The translations under genes and the position numbers were made by a program. DNA of 64,000 bases from NCBI GenBank assembly GCA_008501735.1, contig QQUF01000048.1:1-64000 (forward strand), read 5' to 3'. The DNA is from Calditrichota bacterium (GTDB taxonomy: Bacteria; CLD3). This document shows positions 35,092 to 44,327 of this stretch, piece after piece. Below the pieces are notes generated by a model, which did not search any database, was not told the DNA's origin, and worked only from the letters and a program-made list of their open reading frames with translations. Numbering within the stretch: position 1 is the first letter of the stretch; the number at the start of each line of letters is the position of its first letter.

Positions 35092-38000
35092 TTAAAATTG
35101 CTCTTTTGAAATTCCGTATCGTTGTAAAATTCTTCTGACTCTTTTAGTGTCAATTCCTAATTCTTCAGCAGAATGTGTGATGTTTCCATTGTGTTTTTTT
35201 AAAGCTTCCTCTGTAACAAACTTTTCTAAAAGTGCAATTTTTTCATTTAGGCTTTTTCCTTCGGTAATTTTGTTAAAAATCTCTAAGTAAGTTTCTTCAA
35301 AATCGTCACTAAGTTTTTCAACGGTAATTTTCTGAGATGTGAAATTTTTCTCACCAAAAAGTTCTTTTGAACTTACCTGAGAGTTTTCATTTGTTTTAAC
35401 AATTGCTTTTGCAATCGTGTTTTCTAACTCTTTGACATTTCCTAACCAATCCGAGTTTTGCATTCGTTCAATCGCCTCATTGGTAAATCCTAGAGTATTT
35501 TTGCCAAGTTCTTGGGAATACCTCTCCAGAAGATGATAAGCTAAAAGTGGAATGTCTTGTCTTCTTTCACGAAGTGGAGGAACAGTGATTTTTAAAACAT
35601 CAAGCTTGTGAAATAAATCTTCTCGAAAATTACCGTCTTTCACTTCCTCTTCAAGATTTTTGTGGGTTGCAACAATGATTCGGCAATTAAGTGAAATTGG
35701 TCTTTCAGCTCCAATTCTCCAAACTTCCTTTTTTTGTAAAACTCTAATAAACTTAGCCTGTAATTCCAAATTAAGTTCTGCAATTCCGTCTAAAAAAAGT
35801 GTGCTGTCGTTTGCAAGTTCAAACTTTCCTTTCTTATCAGAAGTTGCTCCCGTAAAAGCACCTTTCTCGTACCCGAAAAGTTCACTTTCCGCTAAGTCTT
35901 TTGGAATTGTCGCACAATTTACTTCAACAAAGAAATTACATTTTCTTGAACTTAAGTTGTGCAAGGCTTCTGCAACAAGTTCTTTTCCTGTTCCTATTTC
36001 GCCTTGAATACAAACCGTAAAATTAACTTTTGATGCTTCTTCGATTGATTTGTAAACTTCTTGCATACGAGGACTATTGCCAATGAAAATTCCTAAATTA
36101 CGAATCTCAAAGTCAAGTTTTGCTTTCACAGATTCTTCCTGACGAATGAGCAAGGGTGTTAGCAAATCTGCAATTTTTTGGACTTTCTCTAAATCCTCCG
36201 AAACAAAACTTCCACTTGAAAAATCTTGTCTGTCTAAATACAAAGCACCAATTACTTTTTCGCTAACTCGTAGCGGAACAGCGATTACAGAGAGAAAAAT
36301 TTTCCCAACAACGCTTTCGTCTGCACCAAATTCTTCTGACTCAACCGCATTTTCTATTAATAAGAATTGGTTGTTTTTTACACATTTCTCCAAAATGCTT
36401 TTACTAAAAAATGATTCTTCAGGTTTAAGGTTCTTGGACTCTGCTTTCACTAAAATTTCATTGTGGAAGCTATCGTAAGTGATAATTTGGCTTTTTGTTG
36501 CTTTGCACTCGTCGAGCAAAAAGTCTAAAAATTGTTGGTATGCTGTTGAAGGGGTTAGAAAATTAGTTACCAAATTTAAAAGGTTGTCTAATTTCATTTT
36601 TGAATTTTTTGTAAGTAATTTTTTCGGCTTTTCGCCACCTAATAATTTGAGTTCTTCAATTCGAACTTTGTCAAAATTTCGCTTCTTTTCAAAATAAATT
36701 TTTTCATAAAAGCTGAGGGCTTCTTTGCGGTAATAATCAACTTCTGAGTAAGATTTTTCCATTTTTAAGGCAAAATCGAAAAGTGTGTAATTCTTAAAGG
36801 CTAAAATTTCATTTTGCTTTTTCAGATTTTTCAAATTTTTGACTTGCTCAAAAGCCAATTTTTTCTTTCCAAGTTCAAAAGCAATTTTTGATTTGTAAAT
36901 TTCTACTATTAATTTTTTGGATTTTAATTTGAGAAAAGAGTCCTGAAAAAACTTGTTGAAGATTTTTTGTGCCTCTAAAGGATTTTTCAAAACCAAAAGA
37001 GTCTTGATTTTTGCTAAAGCACAATTTATAACCTCGTTTTTATTTTTGAATTTCTGAGTAAGTTTTAATGAAGTGGAAAAATATTTTAAGGCTACGTCAA
37101 AATCTCCCTTTTCCCAAAAGCATTCACCGAGAAATCTGTTTATGATAATAACCATTCTTTCCAAATTATTCTCTTTGGCAAATTTCAGAGCAGTCTTTTG
37201 TAGTTCAATAGATTTTGTGTAGTTCCCTTGGTATTTTTCAATCAAGCCAATGTCAGAAAGCGTCATTGCAATTTCTTTTGTACTTCTTATTTTCCTATAA
37301 ATTCTTTGGGCTTTTTCAAAATTATCAATTGCCTTTCCAAAATTTCCAAGAGAACCTCTTAACTTTCCAAGGCTCGTAAAAATTATTGCTTGAGTTTGAA
37401 CCTCTCCAAGCTTCTCGTGGAGTTTTGCACTTTCCTTGTAAAATTCAATTGCCTTTTTTTTGTTTCCAATTTCAAAGTAAACGTGTCCCAGATTTAAGTA
37501 AGTTTTTGCCTTGATAAGTAAGTCATCAGTTTTTAAAGTTTCTTTCAAGTAGTGAATTGATTTTTTCGATTTCCCAAATTTTCTACAAGTGGTTCCCAAG
37601 TTCACCAAAGAAGAAATTCGACCTTGCTCATATTTAACTTTTTCTGAGAGTTTTAGTTGTTTGTTAAAAACACTTGTGGCTTTTTTGAAGTTCATTTTTA
37701 CCAGCTCTGTTTGTCCAGAGATTTTCAGAATTTCAATTTCCAAATAAATATCATCAAGCCTTTGAGCAATCATAAGTGCTTCTTCAAGCAAAAGGTCAAC
37801 TTGAGAAAAATATCTTAAGCCTTTGAATAAAGTTGCTAAAGCAATATTAGCTTCTGCAATCCACTTATCAAAATGACCTTCCAAAGCTAATTCTCTAGCT
37901 TTTTCTAAGGTCTTTTGTTCTTCTGCCTTTTTGCTAAGGAACTTTAAAGCCCAAGCAATTTTTAGTAAAAGTTTTATTTTTTGAAGTTCCGATTTTTGTG

Positions 38001-40122
38001 TTTCGGCAAGTTCAAAAGCAGCTTGAAAGTAATTTAGTGCCTCTTTAACTGCGAATTTTTCTTTTGAAATTTCACCTGCCAAATCATTGTAGAAAATCGC
38101 TTTCTTGGTGTTTCTCGCCTCTGTGAAATGCTTGGCTAATTTTTCAGCAACTTGTTTTTCTTTGCCCGAAAAAGTGCTTTCTAAAAAAAATCCAATTTTT
38201 GAGTGAAGATTTTTCTCTCTTTTTCCTGAAAGACCGCTCAGCAAAATTTCTTTAATTTTATCGTTCTTGAACTCATAATTTTCAGTAACCAAATTGATTT
38301 CTTTAACTTCGTCCAAAATTGCAAAAAGCTTAGCTTCTTCAAACTCATTGAGTTTGAGCAAAGTCTGAAAATCAAAATCGCTGTTCAGAACGGCTTCTAC
38401 CTCAAGTAAATTTTTTGCGTCGTCAGAAATATTTGAGAGTTTCTCCAAAAGTATTTGTTCAAGGTTTTCTGACTGGAAAATATTGCCGTCAAGGTCAAAA
38501 ATTAATTCCCAAGAGTTTCCATTGAACCTAAAATTTCCTTGTCTAAAACTTTCCTGCACTAAAGTTTCAGTAAGCAAAGGAATTCCTTTTGACCGATTAA
38601 AAAATTCATTAGCAATTTCGGTTGCTACAAATTCACTTTGCCCTAAAATAGAAGCAAGCATCTTTTGCAAAGGTTCAATTTCTAAAGGCTCAAGTTGGAT
38701 TTTTTGAAAGTCTTTTTCAAAACGATTTTGTATTTCACTACAAGTTCCAACAATTAGAATCTGGCTTTCCTTAAAGATTTCAATAAAATTTTCAAACCAC
38801 TCAAAAGTTTTTTCATCAAGATTTTGAATATCGTCAAAGAGAAAAACAAAAGATTTTTTCTCTTTACTAAACTTCATAAGGTTTTGAATGAAGTCGAAAG
38901 TTGCTTGGTGCAGCCTTAACTCTTGAGCTTTTCCAGAAAGTTCAGGCAGTTTTTCGATTAAGTTCATAAATGGCATTGCAGAGAGTTGTGGTAGGATTTT
39001 GGTCAAGTCCCAAGCAAAATGACCTAAAATTTGAGCTTTTTCAGTATCTGAAACTTTGTAGAGTGAATCAATAGTTTGAAACAAGAGTATTTGTAAAACA
39101 CTGTAAGGATTGTCCTTCTCGTTACACTTAATTTTGAAAAATGCTGCATTCTTATTGGAAACATTTTTTTGGAATTCTTCAAAGAGCTTAGTTTTCCCAA
39201 TTCCATTTTCACCACAAATTAGGATTTTTTGGAGAAAGTTTTTTTGAGTTTGGGTAAAAATTTTTTCTAAAGATTTAAGCTCATTCTCTCTGCCTACAAA
39301 AGAAGGTGGAAGAAGGTAATTCCCCGAAATTTCAACTTGTTCTTTTGGATTTAAGAATTTGTATAATTTGGAGGCAAGTTCTCTTGCGGATTGAAATCTA
39401 TTTTTGGGATTCTTTTCCAAAAGTTTTCGGACAACGAGTTCAATTTCTTTGGGAATTTGGGTAGATAAATTTTCGGGAAAAACAATCGGAGACTCCAAAT
39501 GTCCAAAAGCAATTTGAGAAATATTCATTCCTTGAAAGGGAGTTGTTCCCGTCAATAATTCATAAAAAATTATTCCAAGTGAATAAAGGTCGCTTCGGTT
39601 GTCAATGCTCGAAAATTTTTTAAACTGTTCTGGTGAAGCGTAAACAACTGTGTCTAAAAAAGAATTTTCGTTTAAAAGTGTGAAAAACATTTCTGTTTTA
39701 ATCAAACCAAAGTCTTTAAGTTTTACAATTCCGTCAGCAGTGCAAAGAATGTTTTCGGGTTTCAAGTTTCCGTGAATGATTCCTTTGGAATGCAAAATCT
39801 CAAGCCCATTACAAATTTGAATAATTTTTGAGATTTTCTCTTGTAGAGATGCAATTCCTTGAGCCTTTACAGATTCCACAAATTCCATTATGAAACCGAA
39901 GTCATTTTCTTTTTCGTACCACTCCAACATTTCTACACAATTCTTGTGTTTGATTTTTGAAGCAGAAAAGAATTTCTTTTTAATTCTTAGCTTGTTTCTA
40001 TCAGATGAGAATTTTGAATGCAAAACTTTTAGTGCAGCAATTTCATCGGTAACTTTATTTTGAATTTTATAATTTTTCCCCAAATTATCGGAATTGATTT
40101 CTTCAAGAACTTGCCAATTCAT
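35092..40122 (-). CDS. Giant signalling protein: kinase-like, AAA/TPR, GAF, sigma-54 activator, Fis HTH
   Basis: ATG 40122 (MNWQVLEE) chosen because GGAG lies seven bases before it; 1676 residues. Order: Ser/Thr kinase-like domain (about 5-265; Lys32 in AALKVL, DFG at 137-139, YASPEQ), a STAND/AAA ATPase (Walker A GENGIGKT near 300, Walker B FVFLFDDIQ), many TPR repeats (about 650-1130), GAF domain (about 1150-1330), sigma-54 activator AAA (about 1360-1590; GEIGTGKE, GAFTGA loop, SDWLGNVKELEN) and a Fis-type HTH (NITHSAEELGIDTKRVRRIL). Two catalytic residues differ from consensus: the kinase HRD is HGN (Asn119), and the sigma-54 Walker B DE is DG (Gly1446). Kinase-TPR-sigma54 proteins are known in deltaproteobacteria and planctomycetes. 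It probably integrates a signal into sigma-54 transcription, but may be catalytically degenerate. Confidence 0.9.
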   Translation of the reverse strand: MNWQVLEEINSDNLGKNYKIQNKVTDEIAALKVLHSKFSSDRNKLRIKKKFFSASKIKHKNCVEMLEWYEKENDFGFIMEFVESVKAQGIASLQEKISKIIQICNGLEILHSKGIIHGNLKPENILCTADGIVKLKDFGLIKTEMFFTLLNENSFLDTVVYASPEQFKKFSSIDNRSDLYSLGIIFYELLTGTTPFQGMNISQIAFGHLESPIVFPENLSTQIPKEIELVVRKLLEKNPKNRFQSARELASKLYKFLNPKEQVEISGNYLLPPSFVGRENELKSLEKIFTQTQKNFLQKILICGENGIGKTKLFEEFQKNVSNKNAAFFKIKCNEKDNPYSVLQILLFQTIDSLYKVSDTEKAQILGHFAWDLTKILPQLSAMPFMNLIEKLPELSGKAQELRLHQATFDFIQNLMKFSKEKKSFVFLFDDIQNLDEKTFEWFENFIEIFKESQILIVGTCSEIQNRFEKDFQKIQLEPLEIEPLQKMLASILGQSEFVATEIANEFFNRSKGIPLLTETLVQESFRQGNFRFNGNSWELIFDLDGNIFQSENLEQILLEKLSNISDDAKNLLEVEAVLNSDFDFQTLLKLNEFEEAKLFAILDEVKEINLVTENYEFKNDKIKEILLSGLSGKREKNLHSKIGFFLESTFSGKEKQVAEKLAKHFTEARNTKKAIFYNDLAGEISKEKFAVKEALNYFQAAFELAETQKSELQKIKLLLKIAWALKFLSKKAEEQKTLEKARELALEGHFDKWIAEANIALATLFKGLRYFSQVDLLLEEALMIAQRLDDIYLEIEILKISGQTELVKMNFKKATSVFNKQLKLSEKVKYEQGRISSLVNLGTTCRKFGKSKKSIHYLKETLKTDDLLIKAKTYLNLGHVYFEIGNKKKAIEFYKESAKLHEKLGEVQTQAIIFTSLGKLRGSLGNFGKAIDNFEKAQRIYRKIRSTKEIAMTLSDIGLIEKYQGNYTKSIELQKTALKFAKENNLERMVIIINRFLGECFWEKGDFDVALKYFSTSLKLTQKFKNKNEVINCALAKIKTLLVLKNPLEAQKIFNKFFQDSFLKLKSKKLIVEIYKSKIAFELGKKKLAFEQVKNLKNLKKQNEILAFKNYTLFDFALKMEKSYSEVDYYRKEALSFYEKIYFEKKRNFDKVRIEELKLLGGEKPKKLLTKNSKMKLDNLLNLVTNFLTPSTAYQQFLDFLLDECKATKSQIITYDSFHNEILVKAESKNLKPEESFFSKSILEKCVKNNQFLLIENAVESEEFGADESVVGKIFLSVIAVPLRVSEKVIGALYLDRQDFSSGSFVSEDLEKVQKIADLLTPLLIRQEESVKAKLDFEIRNLGIFIGNSPRMQEVYKSIEEASKVNFTVCIQGEIGTGKELVAEALHNLSSRKCNFFVEVNCATIPKDLAESELFGYEKGAFTGATSDKKGKFELANDSTLFLDGIAELNLELQAKFIRVLQKKEVWRIGAERPISLNCRIIVATHKNLEEEVKDGNFREDLFHKLDVLKITVPPLRERRQDIPLLAYHLLERYSQELGKNTLGFTNEAIERMQNSDWLGNVKELENTIAKAIVKTNENSQVSSKELFGEKNFTSQKITVEKLSDDFEETYLEIFNKITEGKSLNEKIALLEKFVTEEALKKHNGNITHSAEELGIDTKRVRRILQRYGISKEQF

Positions 40123-40240
40123 TTTTATCTCCAATTTTGGTTTGGTAGTGCAAAATGCCTTACTTTGAATTTAAGCAAAAATGCTTCTAAAACCGAAGAA
40201 AAAGGGAATGATTCTAACGAATTTGTTAGGTTAAATCGTT

Positions 40241-40975
40241 CTAATTGTCAGTTGGTTTTTTTCTTTTGTTTTTGCCCCAAGCAATTACCTTCACTCCTTT
40301 TGAATAATGAGATTTATTAGGCTTGCCCTTGAGTAATTTACTGAATCTTGGATAAAAGATATTTAAATCGGTTAACTCAACTTCACCAACTTCCCATTCT
40401 AAATGATGAATCTCAAACTCATTTATGGAATTTTTTGTGTCCTGAAAAAGTGCGTACCTTTCAGTAAGCCATTTATCAATTGGCTTTTTAGAAATGGCTT
40501 TTTGCCCTACCAAAAAATTCAAATTAAATTTGTCACCAAATTCAGTGTTTTTTGACTTGTAATTATTTTCATTTCTACTCATTTCTGAAAATCTGTAAGG
40601 CAATTCAGAAATTATTTTTGCCAATTTACAAGACAAACTTGTGCCACCTTCAATACTCAAAAAATACACTCCAGTTTTCGAGTTTGATTTTACGTAGGTT
40701 CGAATATTAATTTCATCAAAATCTGAAATTGGTGGAAAGGAAGGTAAGTTTCTTGGTCTGATTTTCTCCATAGTAAAAGCGACTAAAGAAACCCAAGGTT
40801 CTCCTTCAAAAGTATCAATTTCGAGTTCTTTAGGAACGAACTTTTTAAGAGCCTCCATCTCAACTTTCCAATGTAAAAAAATTGCATCATTCCATTCTTG
40901 GTAAAATTTCCAATTTTCTTGTGGAATTTCCCAAGGTCTGTGCTTCGTAGAATTTAAAATTTCTTGGATTTTCAT
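40241..40975 (-). CDS. DUF2071 (YqjF-like) protein
   Basis: 244 residues. Features of the family: DAIFLHWKVEMEALKKFVP near the start, WVSLVAFTMEKIRPRNLP, INIRTYVKSNSKTGVYFLSI, and a second strand pattern around LTERYALF. Members are small beta-barrel cytosolic proteins (acetoacetate-decarboxylase-like fold) without known activity. It lies alone between the two giant signalling genes, 118 bases beyond the kinase gene's start and 30 bases after the GGDEF gene's stop, so it may share that gene's transcript. Confidence 0.85.
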   Translation of the reverse strand: MKIQEILNSTKHRPWEIPQENWKFYQEWNDAIFLHWKVEMEALKKFVPKELEIDTFEGEPWVSLVAFTMEKIRPRNLPSFPPISDFDEINIRTYVKSNSKTGVYFLSIEGGTSLSCKLAKIISELPYRFSEMSRNENNYKSKNTEFGDKFNLNFLVGQKAISKKPIDKWLTERYALFQDTKNSINEFEIHHLEWEVGEVELTDLNIFYPRFSKLLKGKPNKSHYSKGVKVIAWGKNKRKKPTDN

Positions 40976-41005
40976 TCTAAATAAAATCCTTAGTAAAGTG
41001 ATTTT

Positions 41006-44000
41006 TTAGGAAATTTTATCTCGAAATTTCTGCAAAATTTCAGAGTTTGGTTTTTTAGAAATGAAGAGGTTCTGATTTTCCTGAGAAGCCATTCTGCGTT
41101 TACACACAGAGACAATTCTATGTGCGTTGCGTAAATACTCTTCTGCTAAATCAGAGTTTATTCTACCGCTTAATTTGTCATAAACTTTAAACGATAGAAA
41201 CCAGTTTTCTTGAGAAGTAAAGTCAGAGTAAAATTCTAATTGCTCTACCATTTTATTCACTAATTCTTTCGCTCTTTGCAAGTTACCTAAGTTTAAATAG
41301 CAGTAACTTTGATAAAGGTAAAGATGAATTAATGTGTAATTTTCTAAATTAGAGTCGAATTTCTCAAGCTCTTTTAAGCATTCCGAATATTCTTTCTTTA
41401 CAAAGAGAAATTTAATTTTTGTGGCAGACAGTTTTTCTAAAATTTCAGGTACATTGATTTCTTTAGACATTACTTCCCCTTCTTTGAGAAAGATTTCCGC
41501 ATTTTCCAAATCTTCAATTTCTGCGTAAAGCTCACTTAGATTTAGAGTCAGTGAGAATTTTTGAACTTTGTTACCAATCTCTGTGGCAATTGCAATTGCA
41601 CTTTCTAATCTTTTTCTTGACGCTGAGAAATTGCCGATATTTTTGTAAGTTTCAGCTAACATATCCAAAGCGTTAACTTCTTCCTGTTTGCTGTCGATTT
41701 GTTTGGCAATTTTTAATCCTTCTTCCAAAATCAAAATTGATTTTTCAAAGTAACCTAACCTTGCTTCCAAGTTCCCTAAATTAAAAGCAGTTGTAATCAA
41801 AGTTTCTTTGTTGTCAATTTGGTAAGCAATTTTATACGATTGGTTTAAGTACTCTTTTGCTTTTTCAAAATTTCCTAAAGCATCGTACATAATTCCAACG
41901 CTTCCAATTGAAGTGCAAATTAGATTTTTGTCGTCAATAGTTTGAGCTAACTCCAAAGATTTTTTGTAATGCTTAAGGGCTTCAAGGTAAAACTTGTTGT
42001 CCAAATTGAAATTTCCCAAAATCCTGTAAGCAAGAGCCATTCCTTCAAGGTCATTTAACTCTCCTTTGAGAATTAAACTATTTTCAAGAAGCAATTTGCT
42101 ATTTTCAAAATTTCCGACTTGGTGTTCAAATTTTGCGAGTCTCAAATAAATGTCGGAGGTTTTCAAGGCATCTTTTAATTTCTGTGAAACAGATAACAAA
42201 TTGTCTAAAAGCTTTTTAATTTTTTTGGTTTCATAAAGTTTTTCTAAAATTTCTAAGAAGTTGAAGTTTGCCTCATAATACTTTTCTAACAAATCTCGGT
42301 CATTCGGATTGGCTTCCAATTTATTTGCCAAAATTTCATTTGCAAGTTTATAGTAGTTTGAAGCGATTTCATTTGAGTAAACTGACTTTGATTTTGCAGC
42401 TGAAAGCAATGCATAGCTCAATGTCTTTTGCGAATCTCCAACGACTTTATAATGTCTTGTTAGTTGCTCAAAAAACTTGTCAATTCTTTGGATATAAATT
42501 TTTTCGATTGTTCGAGCAGCTTTGAGATGAAGTTCCTTTTTTCTTTCTTCAGAAATTTGGTTGTAGATAAAATCCGCTTCAATTTGCAAACTAAAATTAA
42601 AAATTTCTGCTGTACCTCTTTCATCTTCTTGAATGATGTTAAACTCAAGAAGTTTATCTAAAATCTCGTACAAACGCCCTTCTGGAATCCCTGAAACTTC
42701 CTCCAAAATCCTTAAGGGACATTCATCACCAACTACAGAAATTACTTCCAAAATCTCACTTAACTCAGAATCAAATTTATTAAAACGTCTTTGGATTATT
42801 TCTTTGAGAGTTTGTGGTAACTCTTCAATTAATTTTCCTTTATCGATTTTCATCTCTTTTGTATTTTTAAAAAACTTTACAAGTTCTTTGAGAAAAATCG
42901 GAATTCCAGCAGAAAGCTCTTGGATTTCGTCTGTCATAGTTAGTGGGATGTTGTGGTAAGCAAGTAGTTTTTCAGTTTCAGATTTTGTAAAATTCTTCAA
43001 TTCAATCAGCGAAGCATTTTCATTTTTGAGTAGAAAATTACTGACGAATTCCAAAACATTTTCGTCGGGCTGAACTGTGAAAATGAAAAAAACTTTTTTG
43101 TCTTTTAAATTCCTAACCAAGTACTGAATTAGCAAAAGACTTTCTTTGTCTAAAACCTGAATTTCTTCAAAAGAAAGAATTAAAGGCTCAACTTCTGCAA
43201 CTCCTTGCAAGAATTTGTAAATTGCAAAGTAGAGACTGTGTTCATCAGCTTTTCTTGCTCGTCTGTTTTCTATTTTTTGTTCAAATTCAGGAAGTAGCGA
43301 CTTAATTTCTTCTTTTTGTTCACTTACCAAGTTGTTGAAAGAAGAATAAAAGATTAGTTCCTTTTTTGAATAAATTCGGCTAAGAATTTCCCGAATTGGT
43401 TGGTAAGAAACATCATTTGTTTGTTTACACTTTCCTCTAAAAAATGAGTGTCTGCGTCCTTTGCCAATCTTTTCTACAAATTGGTAAATCATTGCAGTTT
43501 TTCCCATTCCGATTTGACCACTAACGATTACTGCTTGACCTTTTCCTTTCTCAATCAAATCAAACTTTTTTTCAAGAGTTTGAAATTCTTGACCACGACC
43601 AATGAAGACGTATTCTTTTTTCTCTTTTTCTTCAATTGTGTCAGTTACAGTCGAAACTCTTCCACGACCTGCTTGTTTGGAATTGTAAAGAGCTTTGTCT
43701 GCGAGTGAAAGTAAGTTTTCTGTTTGCTCTGTATCGGATGGAAAGTTGGCAATTCCAATAGAAATGCTAATAGGAACTCTTTTATTCTTGACGAGGTATT
43801 GAGTTTCTTGAACCATTTGCAACATTCTTTCAGCAACAATCAAACTTCCTTCTTTTGTCGATTCAGGAAGCAGAACAACGAATTCATCTCCTGCATAACG
43901 AAAAACTTTGTCAGTGTCCCGAACAGCTTTTTGCAAGATTTCGGAGACAATTTTTATAACCTCATCACCAACTAAATGCCCAAAAGTATCGTTCACCCCT

Positions 44001-44170
44001 TTGAAGTGGTCAATGTCAAGCATCAGCAAAGTTAGTTCTCTATTGTAACGAGTCGTTCTTTGAGCTTCGACTTGAAATTGTTCTTTGAAGTAACGTCTAT
44101 TGTAAACTTTCGTTAATTCGTCGTGAAAAGCTAATTTTTTAAGTTGTTCTAAAGAATAGTCTTTTTCCAT
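41006..44170 (-). CDS. GGDEF-AAA-TPR signalling protein (probable diguanylate cyclase)
   Basis: ATG 44170 chosen because AAAGGTGA lies five bases upstream and overlaps the GTG alternative; 1054 residues. The N-terminal GGDEF domain (about 10-170) has the metal aspartate D52 (LDIDHFKGVND), an active-site variant A93-G-D-E-F97 (AGDEF enzymes are known to be active) and the inhibitory I-site R84-D-T-D87. It makes c-di-GMP by family knowledge. A STAND/AAA ATPase follows (GQIGMGKTAMIYQF), then a long TPR array to the C-terminus. Having the cyclase first, with no membrane segment, suggests a cytoplasmic sensor with ligand or partner binding by the TPRs. The AAA/TPR middle resembles that of the kinase/sigma-54 protein nearby. 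Confidence 0.9.
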   Translation of the reverse strand: MEKDYSLEQLKKLAFHDELTKVYNRRYFKEQFQVEAQRTTRYNRELTLLMLDIDHFKGVNDTFGHLVGDEVIKIVSEILQKAVRDTDKVFRYAGDEFVVLLPESTKEGSLIVAERMLQMVQETQYLVKNKRVPISISIGIANFPSDTEQTENLLSLADKALYNSKQAGRGRVSTVTDTIEEKEKKEYVFIGRGQEFQTLEKKFDLIEKGKGQAVIVSGQIGMGKTAMIYQFVEKIGKGRRHSFFRGKCKQTNDVSYQPIREILSRIYSKKELIFYSSFNNLVSEQKEEIKSLLPEFEQKIENRRARKADEHSLYFAIYKFLQGVAEVEPLILSFEEIQVLDKESLLLIQYLVRNLKDKKVFFIFTVQPDENVLEFVSNFLLKNENASLIELKNFTKSETEKLLAYHNIPLTMTDEIQELSAGIPIFLKELVKFFKNTKEMKIDKGKLIEELPQTLKEIIQRRFNKFDSELSEILEVISVVGDECPLRILEEVSGIPEGRLYEILDKLLEFNIIQEDERGTAEIFNFSLQIEADFIYNQISEERKKELHLKAARTIEKIYIQRIDKFFEQLTRHYKVVGDSQKTLSYALLSAAKSKSVYSNEIASNYYKLANEILANKLEANPNDRDLLEKYYEANFNFLEILEKLYETKKIKKLLDNLLSVSQKLKDALKTSDIYLRLAKFEHQVGNFENSKLLLENSLILKGELNDLEGMALAYRILGNFNLDNKFYLEALKHYKKSLELAQTIDDKNLICTSIGSVGIMYDALGNFEKAKEYLNQSYKIAYQIDNKETLITTAFNLGNLEARLGYFEKSILILEEGLKIAKQIDSKQEEVNALDMLAETYKNIGNFSASRKRLESAIAIATEIGNKVQKFSLTLNLSELYAEIEDLENAEIFLKEGEVMSKEINVPEILEKLSATKIKFLFVKKEYSECLKELEKFDSNLENYTLIHLYLYQSYCYLNLGNLQRAKELVNKMVEQLEFYSDFTSQENWFLSFKVYDKLSGRINSDLAEEYLRNAHRIVSVCKRRMASQENQNLFISKKPNSEILQKFRDKIS

Positions 44171-44271
44171 TTCAATCACCTTTGCTTTTGGAGGAAGTAA
44201 AATTTCACCTAAAAATAATTACAAAATTTCAAAAGATTGGAATTGTTTTTAATTTCTTAGAAAGTTTTAGG

Positions 44272-44300
44272 CAAAAAAAAAGCGTAGAAAAAATCTACGC
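44272..44300 (-). terminator. Terminator of duplicated lipoprotein gene
   Basis: On the minus strand a 7-bp stem gcgtaga / tctacgc with a 5-base loop is followed by nine T. It lies 28 bases after the stop. Confidence 0.88.
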
Positions 44301-44327
44301 CTTAAAAGCATTTATGTAGAAAGGTAG

